DNA from: Bryobacterales bacterium
GTDB lineage: Bacteria; Acidobacteriota; Terriglobia; Bryobacterales; Bryobacteraceae
DNA length: 22,176 bases
Direction of reading: 5' to 3'
Assembly: GCA_016789785.1 (NCBI GenBank)
Contig: JAEUQE010000143.1
Coordinates: 1-22,176 of the forward strand
Position numbers and translations under genes: made by a program
The notes under the pieces: generated by a model
Database searches by the model: none
Told to the model about the DNA's origin: nothing
The model's input: only the letters and a program-made list of their open reading frames with translations
In this document: positions 1-7,532 of the stretch, in pieces
Layout of the letters: each line of letters starts with the position of its first letter
How positions within the stretch are numbered: position 1 is the first letter of the stretch

Positions 1-1
1 C

Positions 2-1369
2 TACCTTCCCGAACTGCCGCTGCTCGACCCCGTGTCGCTCAACGGCTTTGTCTTCGGAGGCGTCGCCGTCGCTTGCACGATGATCGCGATGGCCTTCGCG
101 GTGCTTCCCGTCGCGGCGATGCGCAACATCGACTTCGTGGCAGCCGTGCGCGGAGGCGCGCAGCAGACCGCCTCACAGCGCGGCGTTCGATGGAGGCGCT
201 GGCTGGTCGCCACGCAGATCGCCGCAAGCGTCGTGCTGCTTGGCAACACTCTGCTTCTTGCGCGCAGTTTTCAGCGTGTCCTCTCCACGGACCCGGGATT
301 CGACCCGCACCACACGCTGACATTCGGGCTCGGCATTCCTGAGTCACGCTATGACACGGATGCGAAGATGGCGGCGTTCCACGCGGGGCTCGAAGACCGT
401 CTGCAGGCATTGCCGCAAGTGGAAGCCGTTTCGGGCGTGGTCGGTCTGCCGATGAGTGGCGGCTCGGGACGCGCGCGCTTCCTGCTGCCCGGCGACGCGG
501 ACAGCGTACAGCGCCCCATGCGAATGAGCATCGTTGGCACCGGCTATCTGCGCGCGATGCGCATCCCGCTTCTCGCCGGCCGAAACTTCACCCTCGACGA
601 TCGCCTCGGCAAGCCCGGCGTCGTGATGATCAACCAAACGATGGCAAAGCAACACTTCGCGGGCCGCGATCCGGTGGGCGAGCGGATCCGCATCTCGTGG
701 CGCACGCCGTCCTATCCGAAAGGCAGCGAGTTCGAGATCATCGGCGTGGTGGGCGACACTCGCCAAGGCACCCTGGAACAGCAGATCCTGCCGCAAGTCT
801 ACGCGAACACGGCCCAGCTTCCCACCGAGGGTGGCGTGTACGTGATCCGCACCGCAGCCTCTGCCGAAACACTCGCACCCTCCGTCAGCAACGCACTGGC
901 ATCGATCGACCCGGCGCTGGAGCGGATCCAGTTGCGCCCCATGACGGAGCGGTTGGACGCGACGCTTCGGAATCGCCGTGTGTCGCTCGTTCTGGTTGGC
1001 GGATTCGCGGGGCTGGCGTTGTTGTTGGCGCTGGCCGGAGTCGGGTCGCTCCTGTCGTTTCTGGCCGTGCAGCGGCGCAAGGAGTTCGGGATTCGCGTCG
1101 CACTCGGCGACTCCCCTCAAGGCCTCGCGGCGCTTGTCCTGCGCCAAGCCGCGGCATTGGCCACCACCGGCCTGACGATCGGCCTTCCGATGACGGTAGC
1201 TGTCGCGCAATGGATCGGAAGCCAGTTGCATGAAACCAGTCCGCTGGAAGCGACAGTCTACGTCGCGGTGGTCGCCGTGATTCTGGCGATGGCGTTGTTC
1301 GCCGCGGCAATTCCGGCGTGGCGCGCGGCCCGCGTGGATCCCGCAACCATCCTGCGCAGCGACGGTTGA
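2..1369 (+). CDS. ABC transporter permease, MacB/FtsX (ADOP) type, 5' truncated
   Basis: This gene is cut by the left edge. The frame is open from base 2 and reads through 455 codons to a TGA, so the GTG at 32 is probably internal. The visible part starts in a membrane segment. A basic linker and second membrane segment follow (RRWLVATQIAASVVLLGNTL, about residues 65-85), then a large extracytoplasmic MacB-PCD-like domain that begins with a 'DPGFDPHHTLTF' motif. The C-terminus is a three-helix FtsX domain (about 330-450) with 'QRRKEFGIRVALG' after the first helix and the usual ending 'AARVDPATILRSDG'. This order of two permease halves matches the duplicated ADOP-type permeases common in Acidobacteria, which resemble MacB-type exporters or mechanotransmission machines. 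No ATPase is visible, and the substrate is unknown. The next gene starts four bases after the stop, suggesting co-transcription. Confidence 0.9.
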   Translation, partial: YLPELPLLDPVSLNGFVFGGVAVACTMIAMAFAVLPVAAMRNIDFVAAVRGGAQQTASQRGVRWRRWLVATQIAASVVLLGNTLLLARSFQRVLSTDPGFDPHHTLTFGLGIPESRYDTDAKMAAFHAGLEDRLQALPQVEAVSGVVGLPMSGGSGRARFLLPGDADSVQRPMRMSIVGTGYLRAMRIPLLAGRNFTLDDRLGKPGVVMINQTMAKQHFAGRDPVGERIRISWRTPSYPKGSEFEIIGVVGDTRQGTLEQQILPQVYANTAQLPTEGGVYVIRTAASAETLAPSVSNALASIDPALERIQLRPMTERLDATLRNRRVSLVLVGGFAGLALLLALAGVGSLLSFLAVQRRKEFGIRVALGDSPQGLAALVLRQAAALATTGLTIGLPMTVAVAQWIGSQLHETSPLEATVYVAVVAVILAMALFAAAIPAWRAARVDPATILRSDG

Positions 1370-1373
1370 TCCA

Positions 1374-2294
1374 ATGCTCTTCACCTTCCACCGGCTGCGC
1401 TTGCACTTCGTTGCGCTCGATCCGGTCCTCTTTCCGGAAGGCAAGCCGGGCAACATCCTGCGTGGAGCATTCGGACTGCTTTTCCGCAAAGTAGCCTGCG
1501 TGCCGCAGTGCGAAAGCGCCGCGGCGTGCCCGCTTGAGGAAGAGTGCCCTTACTCCCGCGTCTTTGAACCTCGTCCCGATCGCGTCCCCAGCGGCCTCGC
1601 CGACGCTCCGCGCCCCTTCGTGTTCCGAGCCTCGCATCTCGATTCCCGCACCATCGGACGGCAAGGCGCCTTTCATTTCGACGTGAATTTCTTCGAGAGT
1701 TCCCCATCGTCCATGCCCTACTTCGTGCTCGCGTTTCAGAGGCTCGCCGCGGATGGCCTTGGCCCAAGGCGGGGCAAGGCGCAGTTGATCCGCGCGGAGT
1801 TGCTCGATGCCAACGGCGAGACGAAAGGAATCCTCTTCGACGGCACTCGCCTCCACGAAGTGTCGCACCCCGTGGAGATCGACCTTGCCGAACCCGCCGC
1901 CGCCACTACGGTCACCGTCCGCTACCTGACACCCACCGAACTAAAGGCGGGCAAAGGGCTCATCGAGCGGCCCGAATTCGGTACGCTCATGGCTCGCATC
2001 CGCGACCGCATCAGCACCCTGCGCGCGCTCTACGGGCGGGGACCGCTGGATCTCGACTTCCGCCGCTTCGCCGAAGACGCGGCGAAGGTGCAAATGACCC
2101 ACTGCGAGATCCGGCACGTGGATATTGAGCGCACCAGCCGCCGCACCGGGCAGACTCATCCCCTCGGAGGCTTCCTCGGATGGGCTCGCTATGAAGGAAA
2201 TCTGGGCCAATTTCTGCCCTATCTGCGCGCGGCCCACTTCACCGGCGTTGGCCGCCAAACCGTTTGGGGCAAAGGAGAAATCGCGATTTCGTAG
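1374..2294 (+). CDS. cas6: Cas6-like RAMP protein (putative CRISPR precursor-crRNA endoribonuclease family)
   Basis: A 306-residue protein resembling the Cas6/DUF2276 RAMP family, which cuts CRISPR precursor RNA at repeats. Evidence seen: an N-terminal beta strand, then 'LFPEGKPGNILRGAFG' (about 18-34); a cysteine cluster (C42, C46, C52, C58) ending in 'CPYSRVFEP', typical of this family; and a C-terminal glycine-rich RAMP signature 'FTGVGRQTVWGKGEI' (about 289-303) preceded by 'GFLGWARYEG'. Length fits the family. No obvious histidine follows the N-terminal 'LRGAFG' helix, where several characterised Cas6 enzymes carry the catalytic one; H6 and H11 lie earlier. So activity is uncertain. It starts four bases after the permease stop with only a weak ribosome site. 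No CRISPR array or other cas gene is in the window. Family assignment is fairly firm; a role in CRISPR immunity here is not shown. Confidence 0.78.
   Translation: MLFTFHRLRLHFVALDPVLFPEGKPGNILRGAFGLLFRKVACVPQCESAAACPLEEECPYSRVFEPRPDRVPSGLADAPRPFVFRASHLDSRTIGRQGAFHFDVNFFESSPSSMPYFVLAFQRLAADGLGPRRGKAQLIRAELLDANGETKGILFDGTRLHEVSHPVEIDLAEPAAATTVTVRYLTPTELKAGKGLIERPEFGTLMARIRDRISTLRALYGRGPLDLDFRRFAEDAAKVQMTHCEIRHVDIERTSRRTGQTHPLGGFLGWARYEGNLGQFLPYLRAAHFTGVGRQTVWGKGEIAIS
2277..2290. repeat. Perfect 14-bp palindrome at the 3' end of the Cas6-like gene
   Basis: GAAATCG followed by CGATTTC is a perfect 14-bp palindrome spanning the last codons of the Cas6-like gene, directly before its TAG stop. No T-run follows, so it is not a standard terminator. 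It could be a protein-binding site or chance. Confidence 0.5.
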
Positions 2295-2336
2295 CGATGG
2301 TTCGCTGGGTTCGTATCCGCATTTTCGCGCCGCTTC

Positions 2337-2350
2337 GTGACTACGGTCAC
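2337..2350. promoter_or_regulatory. CRP/FNR-family-like operator (GTGA-N6-TCAC)
   Basis: The sequence GTGACTACGGTCAC is a perfect inverted repeat of the form GTGA-N6-TCAC, the core of the CRP-type recognition site. It lies in the 104-base gap between the Cas6-like gene and the membrane polyferredoxin, about 48 bases before the latter's ATG. That position and spacing suit a CRP/FNR-superfamily regulator acting on an iron-sulfur redox gene. The flanks (C and T) deviate from the full TGTGA-N6-TCACA, and no clear -35/-10 pair was found. The stem could instead be a weak RNA hairpin, but it has no T-run. Confidence 0.4.
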
Positions 2351-2398
2351 TGTCCTCAAATCTCCTGGGCCTTAGATTGCTACTAGAGGATCTGGTTT

Positions 2399-3415
2399 AT
2401 GAAGAAGGCTTGGGTAAGGCGGACCGGCAAAGACCACACGCAAACCTACCGGCGGGCGGTGCAAGCCGCATTCCTGCTGCTGAACCTGTGGATCGGCGCG
2501 CAGTTCTACCTCTTCGTCCGCTACTACGAAGGCGCAAGTTCCCTTCAGGTCTCGCGCCCGGCAGGCGTGGAAGGTTGGCTGCCCATCGCCGGAATGATGA
2601 ACACGAAGTACTGGCTCATCACCGGCGAGATCCCCACCATCCACCCCGCGGCCATGTTTCTGCTCCTCACCTTCCTCGGGCTCTCCCTCTTCTTGCGCAA
2701 GGCCTTCTGCGGCTGGCTGTGTCCCGTCGGGTCGATCTCGGAGTATCTGTGGAAGCTCGGCCGCGAAACCTTTCGACGGAATTTTGTGATTACGAAATGG
2801 GTCGACATTCCGCTCCGCAGCCTGAAGTACATTCTGCTCGGCCTGTTCCTTTACGCAGTGGGCAGCATGGCGGTGCCCGATCTGCGCGCGTTTCTGCATT
2901 CCCCATACGGTGTCGTCGCCGACGTCAAGATGCTGAACTTCTTCCGCTTCCTCAGCATGACCGGGGCGATTGTGATCGGCGTGCTCGTGATCGGCTCCGT
3001 GTTCGTGAAGAACTTCTGGTGCCGCTATCTATGTCCATACGGTGCGCTGATGGGGCTGGCCGCCCTTGCCAGTCCCCTGCGCATCCGCCGCAATCCCGAC
3101 GCCTGTATCGACTGTGCGAAATGCGCCAAAGCCTGTCCCTCCGGCCTTGCCGTGGACAAACTGGTGCAGATCCGTTCCGCCGAATGTATCGGGTGCATGG
3201 AGTGCGTCACCATCTGCCCCGCCGAGAATGCGCTCGCCATGCAATTCGTACCCGCGAAACGGCCAGTGCCTTCGTGGGTGATGGCCGCTGCCGTGGTTGT
3301 GGTCTTTCTTGGTGTGGTTGGAATGGCGAAGATGACCGGCCACTGGGACAGCCCAATTCCGGAGCGCATGTACGAAGCCCTGATCCCTCGCGCCCAGGAA
3401 TTCGGCCACCCGTAG
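2399..3415 (+). CDS. NapH/NosR-like membrane 4Fe-4S polyferredoxin
   Basis: A 338-residue inner-membrane iron-sulfur protein. About five hydrophobic segments are visible (roughly 21-41, 84-100, 141-158, 186-205, 295-311). Two CxxxCP motifs, C104-x3-C108-P and C208-x3-C212-P, flank the third and fourth segments, as in the NapH/NosR/CcoG/RdxA group. Two ferredoxin-type 4Fe-4S sites follow: C236, C239, C242, C246 and C263, C266, C269, C273. Family members move electrons from the quinone pool to periplasmic or membrane partners, or serve in metal-centre maturation. The ATG at 2399 is supported by AGAGGA at 2385-2390. No nap, nos, cytochrome oxidase or other partner gene is adjacent, so the partner is unknown. 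The CRP/FNR-like palindrome upstream fits redox-dependent control. The 3' end converges with the dCMP deaminase gene after 12 bases. Confidence 0.9.
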   Translation: MKKAWVRRTGKDHTQTYRRAVQAAFLLLNLWIGAQFYLFVRYYEGASSLQVSRPAGVEGWLPIAGMMNTKYWLITGEIPTIHPAAMFLLLTFLGLSLFLRKAFCGWLCPVGSISEYLWKLGRETFRRNFVITKWVDIPLRSLKYILLGLFLYAVGSMAVPDLRAFLHSPYGVVADVKMLNFFRFLSMTGAIVIGVLVIGSVFVKNFWCRYLCPYGALMGLAALASPLRIRRNPDACIDCAKCAKACPSGLAVDKLVQIRSAECIGCMECVTICPAENALAMQFVPAKRPVPSWVMAAAVVVVFLGVVGMAKMTGHWDSPIPERMYEALIPRAQEFGHP

Positions 3416-3427
3416 CGGGACGCACAA

Positions 3428-3880
3428 TCACGCCCGGCGCACGATCACTCCCGCCTCGGCGAACAACACATCCGACATGCCGAAATGCTGATCGTAGTAG
3501 TCACTCGAATACTGGTTCATGCGCTCTTGTGACACGATCACTTCCCTGATCCCCGCCTGCACAATGGCACGCGCGCAGTCCATGCACGGCATGATCTCCA
3601 CATAGAGCGTGCACCCCTCCAACGGCGTCCCGCAGCGTGCCGCATTGCAGATGGCGTTGCGCTCGGCATGCTCGATCCACAGGTATTTCGTGGGACGTAC
3701 TAACCGCTCGGGCACATCATCGCGAATGCCGCGCGGAAAGCTGTTGTAGCCCGTCGTGCGGATCTCATGCGCCGGACCAACGATGATACAGCCGAGCTTT
3801 GTATTCGGATCCTTGCTGCGCGCAGCCACCACACGGCAGATCTGCAGATAGTATTCATCCCAGTTCGGGATTGCACTCAT
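3428..3880 (-). CDS. Deoxycytidylate (dCMP) deaminase family protein
   Basis: A 150-residue zinc-dependent cytidine-deaminase fold protein that likely converts dCMP to dUMP for thymidylate synthesis. The catalytic signature is complete: H71-A-E73-R-N (zinc ligand and proton shuttle) and P98-C99-M-D-C102 (two further zinc ligands). The N-terminal 'WDEYYLQICRVVAARSKDPNTKLGC' region and the 'TGYNSFPRG' substrate loop are typical of dCMP deaminases rather than tRNA adenosine deaminases. The length equals that of usual bacterial members. No good Shine-Dalgarno sequence precedes the ATG. It follows cysE on the same strand with a 27-base gap, so the two may be co-transcribed. Confidence 0.9.
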   Translation of the reverse strand: MSAIPNWDEYYLQICRVVAARSKDPNTKLGCIIVGPAHEIRTTGYNSFPRGIRDDVPERLVRPTKYLWIEHAERNAICNAARCGTPLEGCTLYVEIMPCMDCARAIVQAGIREVIVSQERMNQYSSDYYDQHFGMSDVLFAEAGVIVRRA

Positions 3881-3907
3881 AGGGAGAGATCTTAGCGCAA
3901 ATGCCGG

Positions 3908-4555
3908 TCAATCGCCGGACGTGCGCACACCCGCGGCCCGCAACTCCGCTTCCAGTTTCTCGATGCGCGCCTTGAGATCTTCAATCGCCTGCCCTTCCGG
4001 ATCCGGCAGATTGCCATGCTCGAGCACTTCCACGGTTGCTGTGCGCGACCGGACCACACGCCCCGGAATGCCCACCACGGTGGAATGATCCGGCACCGGA
4101 TGCACCACCACCGAGCCCGCGCCCACCTTCACATGATCGCCAAGCCGGATGCTGCCCAGAACTTTCGCCCCGGTCCCGATCACCACATTGTTTCCGATGG
4201 TCGGATGGCGCTTGCCTTTCTCCTTGCCCGTACCGCCGAGCGTCACGCCCTGATAGAGCAGTACATCATCGCCGATCTCCGCGGTTTCGCCGATCACCAC
4301 GCCCATGCCGTGATCAATGAAGAAGCGTCTGCCGATCTTCGCACCCGGATGAATCTCAATGCCCGTGAGAAAGCGGCTGATTTGCGAGATCAGGCGCGGT
4401 AGCAGGGGCAAGCCCATCCTGTAGAGCTTGTGCGCCAAACGGTGCAGCAGAATTGCATGGAATCCCGGATAGCACAATGCGATCTCAAGAACACTCTTTG
4501 CCGCAGGGTCTTCTCGAAAGATCGTTTCAATCTGTTCCCGGATCGTTGCGAACAT
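3908..4555 (-). CDS. cysE: Serine O-acetyltransferase, short form
   Basis: A 215-residue serine acetyltransferase, the first step of cysteine biosynthesis (L-serine plus acetyl-CoA to O-acetylserine). It has the short N-terminal helical part of the Bacillus-type enzyme, then a left-handed beta-helix of hexapeptide repeats (about 65-180). Key residues are visible: 'IEIHP' (65-69), the catalytic D81-H82 in '[13 protein letters not shown]', and '[18 protein letters not shown]' with H117. E67 occupies the position that is aspartate in the E. coli enzyme, as in other short forms. The C-terminus (about 190-210) is charged and looks like a short coiled coil. The ATG is preceded by GGAGAA. No O-acetylserine sulfhydrylase gene is next to it. 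Its promoter must lie in the 74 bases shared with the divergent kinase gene. Confidence 0.95.
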   Translation of the reverse strand: MFATIREQIETIFREDPAAKSVLEIALCYPGFHAILLHRLAHKLYRMGLPLLPRLISQISRFLTGIEIHPGAKIGRRFFIDHGMGVVIGETAEIGDDVLLYQGVTLGGTGKEKGKRHPTIGNNVVIGTGAKVLGSIRLGDHVKVGAGSVVVHPVPDHSTVVGIPGRVVRSRTATVEVLEHGNLPDPEGQAIEDLKARIEKLEAELRAAGVRTSGD

Positions 4556-4629
4556 ACTTCTCCACCATTATCGCGCGGAATCAGCCTATCATCGAAGATG
4601 AACGTGGCGCCCTTCAGGTCGCAGGATTC

Positions 4630-7335
4630 GTGACAAAGGACAACTGGCAGCGCGTCGAGGAGATCTTCTATGCGGTCGTGGAAGCGCCCGCGGACCGTCA
4701 GCCGCAGGTGCTGGAGGAGGCGTGTGCCGGCGATCACGAGCTGCTTTCCGCGGTCCGCAACCTTCTCGATGCCGACCAGCGCCAGAACGACACCATCCCC
4801 CGCGCCATCCGGGGCATGATGGTCTCGGTCGCTGAGCCGCTGAATGTCGGACAACGCATCGGCGCTTACGAAGTCGAACGCGAGATCGGGCACGGTGGCA
4901 TGGGCGCGGTCTATCTCGCCTTCCGTGCCGATGATGAGTTCCAGAAGCGCGTCGCGATCAAGTTGCTGCGCCGCGGTCTCGAACAGCCCGAACTCCTGGC
5001 GCGCTTCCGCCAGGAACGCCAGATTCTCGCAGCGCTCGACCATCCCTATATCGCGCGGCTGGTGGACGGCGGCGCTACCGAAGACGGGCGTCCCTACCTC
5101 ATCATGGACTACGCCGAAGGCCAGTCCATCACCGATTACTGCGAACAACGCCGCCTGCCCCTTGCCGGGCGATGCCTCCTGTTTGGGAAGGTCTGCGAAG
5201 CGGTCGCGCATGCCCATCGCAATCTCGTAGTGCATCGCGACTTGAAGCCAGGCAACATTCTCATCACTCCCGATGGATTGCCGAAACTCCTCGATTTCGG
5301 CATCGCCAAACTGCTCGATCCCTCGCCGGGTGAACGCCGTGAGGACACAACCACGCTCACCGGAATGCTGACGCCCAGCTATGCGAGTCCGGAACAGGTT
5401 CTGGGCGAGAAGATCACCACCGCTTCCGATGTGTATTCACTTGGCGCTGTGCTCTTCGAGGTGCTCAGCGGCCAGACCGCTTATCAATTCGCCAATTTTT
5501 CCCCGCAGGAGATCGTGCGCGTGGTGTGTGAGCACGAGCCTCACTACGGCCGGCTTCCCGAAGAGCTAGACAGCATTGTCCGGAAGGCGATGCGCAAGGA
5601 TCCGCACGAGCGGTACGCGTCGGTGGAAGCTTTGCGCGAAGACCTGGATTGCTACGTGAACGGACGCCCCGTCAAAGCGCGCGCCTACAGCCTCCTCTAT
5701 CACTCCGGCAAGTTCGTCCGGCGGCACTGGCTCGGGGTCAGCGCGGCCGTTATAGCGACGGTGAGCCTGGTCGCGACCACCATCTACGCCGTTGGACAGG
5801 CGCAACGCGCCGAACGCCGGTTCGCCCAAGTCCGGCAGCTCTCCAACAAGTTCCTCTTCGACTTTCACGATTCCATCGCGCATCTGCCCGGAGCTACTGG
5901 GGCGCGCCAGCAGGTGGTACGCACCGCGATCGAGTATCTCGATAGCCTCGCCAAAGAGGCCACAGGCGATGCGGCACTGTTGAGCGAGTTGGCAACCGCC
6001 TACGAACGGGTCGGCGATGTTCAGGGCAATCCCTATCACTCCAATCTCGGCGATGCCAAAGGTGCGTACGAAAGCTATGCGCGAGCCATGTCGTTGCGCC
6101 GTGAGATCGGCAAGTCGGCCGACCGTCCCGCCAGCTTTCCCGAAGACCTCCTCCACAGCGCGTTGAAGCTCGCCGACATGCACTCCATCATGGGTCAGAC
6201 CGCTGAGGCCGAGCGTCTGCTGAGCGATTCGATTGCTGAGTTTCATGCCGGTGCCTCGTCCGCTCGCATCGCTGGAGCCCGCTTGTATGTGCGCCGCGGC
6301 GACGTTCGTGACAAGCAAGGCCGCATTGGCGAAGCCGTGGATGACTATCGCCGCGCCGTGACGTTGATCGAATCCGGACTCACCGGACAGCCTGACGCGA
6401 AGTTGTGGAACGAACTGAGCAGCGTGAAGCGGCGGCTTGGCGAACGTCTCCCCTCCGTTGGCGACCGTGCGGGAGCCCGCGTTCAGCTCGAGTCGGCACT
6501 TGCGTTTGCCCGAAAAACCGTCGAGCACGCGGAAGGCAACGCGGAGTACGTCCGGAACCGCATGACCGCCGCATTGTCACTCGGCACTTATCTGCTGCAG
6601 GAAGGCGATGCCTCCGCCGCCCAGCAACATTTCGAAAACGCCCTGTCGATCGCGCAACTGCTGGCAGCCTCGGATGCCAAAAACGTGCAAGCGAGCAGCG
6701 ACCTTGCAGTGGTCCATTCCCGGCTCGGTGATCTCCACAGCTCGCGCGGCCAATACCAGGAAGCATTGGCCGAGTATGAGAAGGCCGTGGAAGCCGCCGC
6801 CAAAGCCTCCTCAGCCGGCGATGGGAATCTGCGCTACCAGCGTGATGCCGCCTATCACCGCCTCTCGCTCGGCAACGTCGCCGCGGAACTGAAGCAGTAT
6901 GACCGGGCGCTGCGCGAGATCGGCGCGGGGCTCAACATCGTGGATGCACTGATTGCGCGCGACCCGCGGGACCAGGACAACTATCTGCTGCGTGCGCAGG
7001 CGTTGCGCGATGTCGCGGCGGTCCATGCATCCAAGCGCGATTGGAACCGGGCGATTGCGGAGAACCAGCGGGCCTTGGAGGCACTCGGCCAGGCCCCAGT
7101 CTTCCGCCGCTACGAAGGATCGGTGTGCCAGCAGCTCGGCACGGCCTATCAGGAACTGGCTCACACCGCGGTGGGCCCACAGAAGCTGGCGCATGTCCAG
7201 GAGGCGCTCACGTGGTGGAAGCGCGCTCGCACCGCGCAGATGGAGATGCTCAAAGTGGATGGTGACAGCCCGGCACGCCGCGAAGAGCTAAAGCGCATTG
7301 ATGCGCAGATCCGCCTGCTCCAACGTACCCAATGA
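4630..7335 (+). CDS. Serine/threonine protein kinase with membrane anchor and TPR repeats
   Basis: A Hanks-type kinase of 901 residues. The GTG at 4630 was chosen because 'VTKDNWQRVEEIFYAVVEAP' is the usual start of these acidobacterial kinases and an AGGA lies just upstream. An ATG at 4453 is in frame but sits inside divergent cysE. The kinase domain covers about 80-350: glycine loop GHGGMGAVY (87-95), K111 in VAIK, HRD with catalytic D204, DFG with D222, a threonine-rich activation loop and 'YASPEQ'. All catalytic residues are present. One membrane segment follows at about 368-390. The remaining 500 residues hold about six TPR-like helical pairs, for example 'AAQQHFENALSIA' and 'EALAEYEKAVEAA', and end at the C-terminus. 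The TPR part probably lies outside the cytoplasmic membrane and binds protein partners. Substrates are unknown. It stands alone on its strand. Confidence 0.93.
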   Translation: MTKDNWQRVEEIFYAVVEAPADRQPQVLEEACAGDHELLSAVRNLLDADQRQNDTIPRAIRGMMVSVAEPLNVGQRIGAYEVEREIGHGGMGAVYLAFRADDEFQKRVAIKLLRRGLEQPELLARFRQERQILAALDHPYIARLVDGGATEDGRPYLIMDYAEGQSITDYCEQRRLPLAGRCLLFGKVCEAVAHAHRNLVVHRDLKPGNILITPDGLPKLLDFGIAKLLDPSPGERREDTTTLTGMLTPSYASPEQVLGEKITTASDVYSLGAVLFEVLSGQTAYQFANFSPQEIVRVVCEHEPHYGRLPEELDSIVRKAMRKDPHERYASVEALREDLDCYVNGRPVKARAYSLLYHSGKFVRRHWLGVSAAVIATVSLVATTIYAVGQAQRAERRFAQVRQLSNKFLFDFHDSIAHLPGATGARQQVVRTAIEYLDSLAKEATGDAALLSELATAYERVGDVQGNPYHSNLGDAKGAYESYARAMSLRREIGKSADRPASFPEDLLHSALKLADMHSIMGQTAEAERLLSDSIAEFHAGASSARIAGARLYVRRGDVRDKQGRIGEAVDDYRRAVTLIESGLTGQPDAKLWNELSSVKRRLGERLPSVGDRAGARVQLESALAFARKTVEHAEGNAEYVRNRMTAALSLGTYLLQEGDASAAQQHFENALSIAQLLAASDAKNVQASSDLAVVHSRLGDLHSSRGQYQEALAEYEKAVEAAAKASSAGDGNLRYQRDAAYHRLSLGNVAAELKQYDRALREIGAGLNIVDALIARDPRDQDNYLLRAQALRDVAAVHASKRDWNRAIAENQRALEALGQAPVFRRYEGSVCQQLGTAYQELAHTAVGPQKLAHVQEALTWWKRARTAQMEMLKVDGDSPARREELKRIDAQIRLLQRTQ

Positions 7336-7532
7336 GCCACACAGTCCAAGCCTCGAACGTGGCGCTCATCGCCACTCCTGGGGACGCCCGGAGGCAAAGC
7401 CGGGGCAGGAAGCCGAGCGGCGTTTACGGATCTGCGCCCACCCCAGAACCCGGTAGGGGATGCTCGATGCCTTGGTCCTGCGTCAGCGTGTAGGTGTCTC
7501 CGGAGTCCGCAAGAACATCAACTCCGTCGACT
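7336..7532. other. Intergenic gap between convergent kinase and sulfatase genes
   Basis: This 197-base GC-rich gap between two converging genes has no supported gene. A weak CCCGG/CCGGG stem with an 8-base loop occurs near 7389-7406 but has no T-run. No clear terminator was seen for either gene. Confidence 0.5.

Noticed and set aside
344..1489. Long open frame on the minus strand opposite the permease
   Set aside because: It reads as an arginine/histidine-rich low-complexity product and lies opposite a gene with clear family motifs.
4453..4629. Upstream ATG extension of the kinase gene
   Set aside because: It would overlap the first 103 bases of divergent cysE, and the added residues do not look like kinase N-termini. 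GTG 4630 fits the family start.
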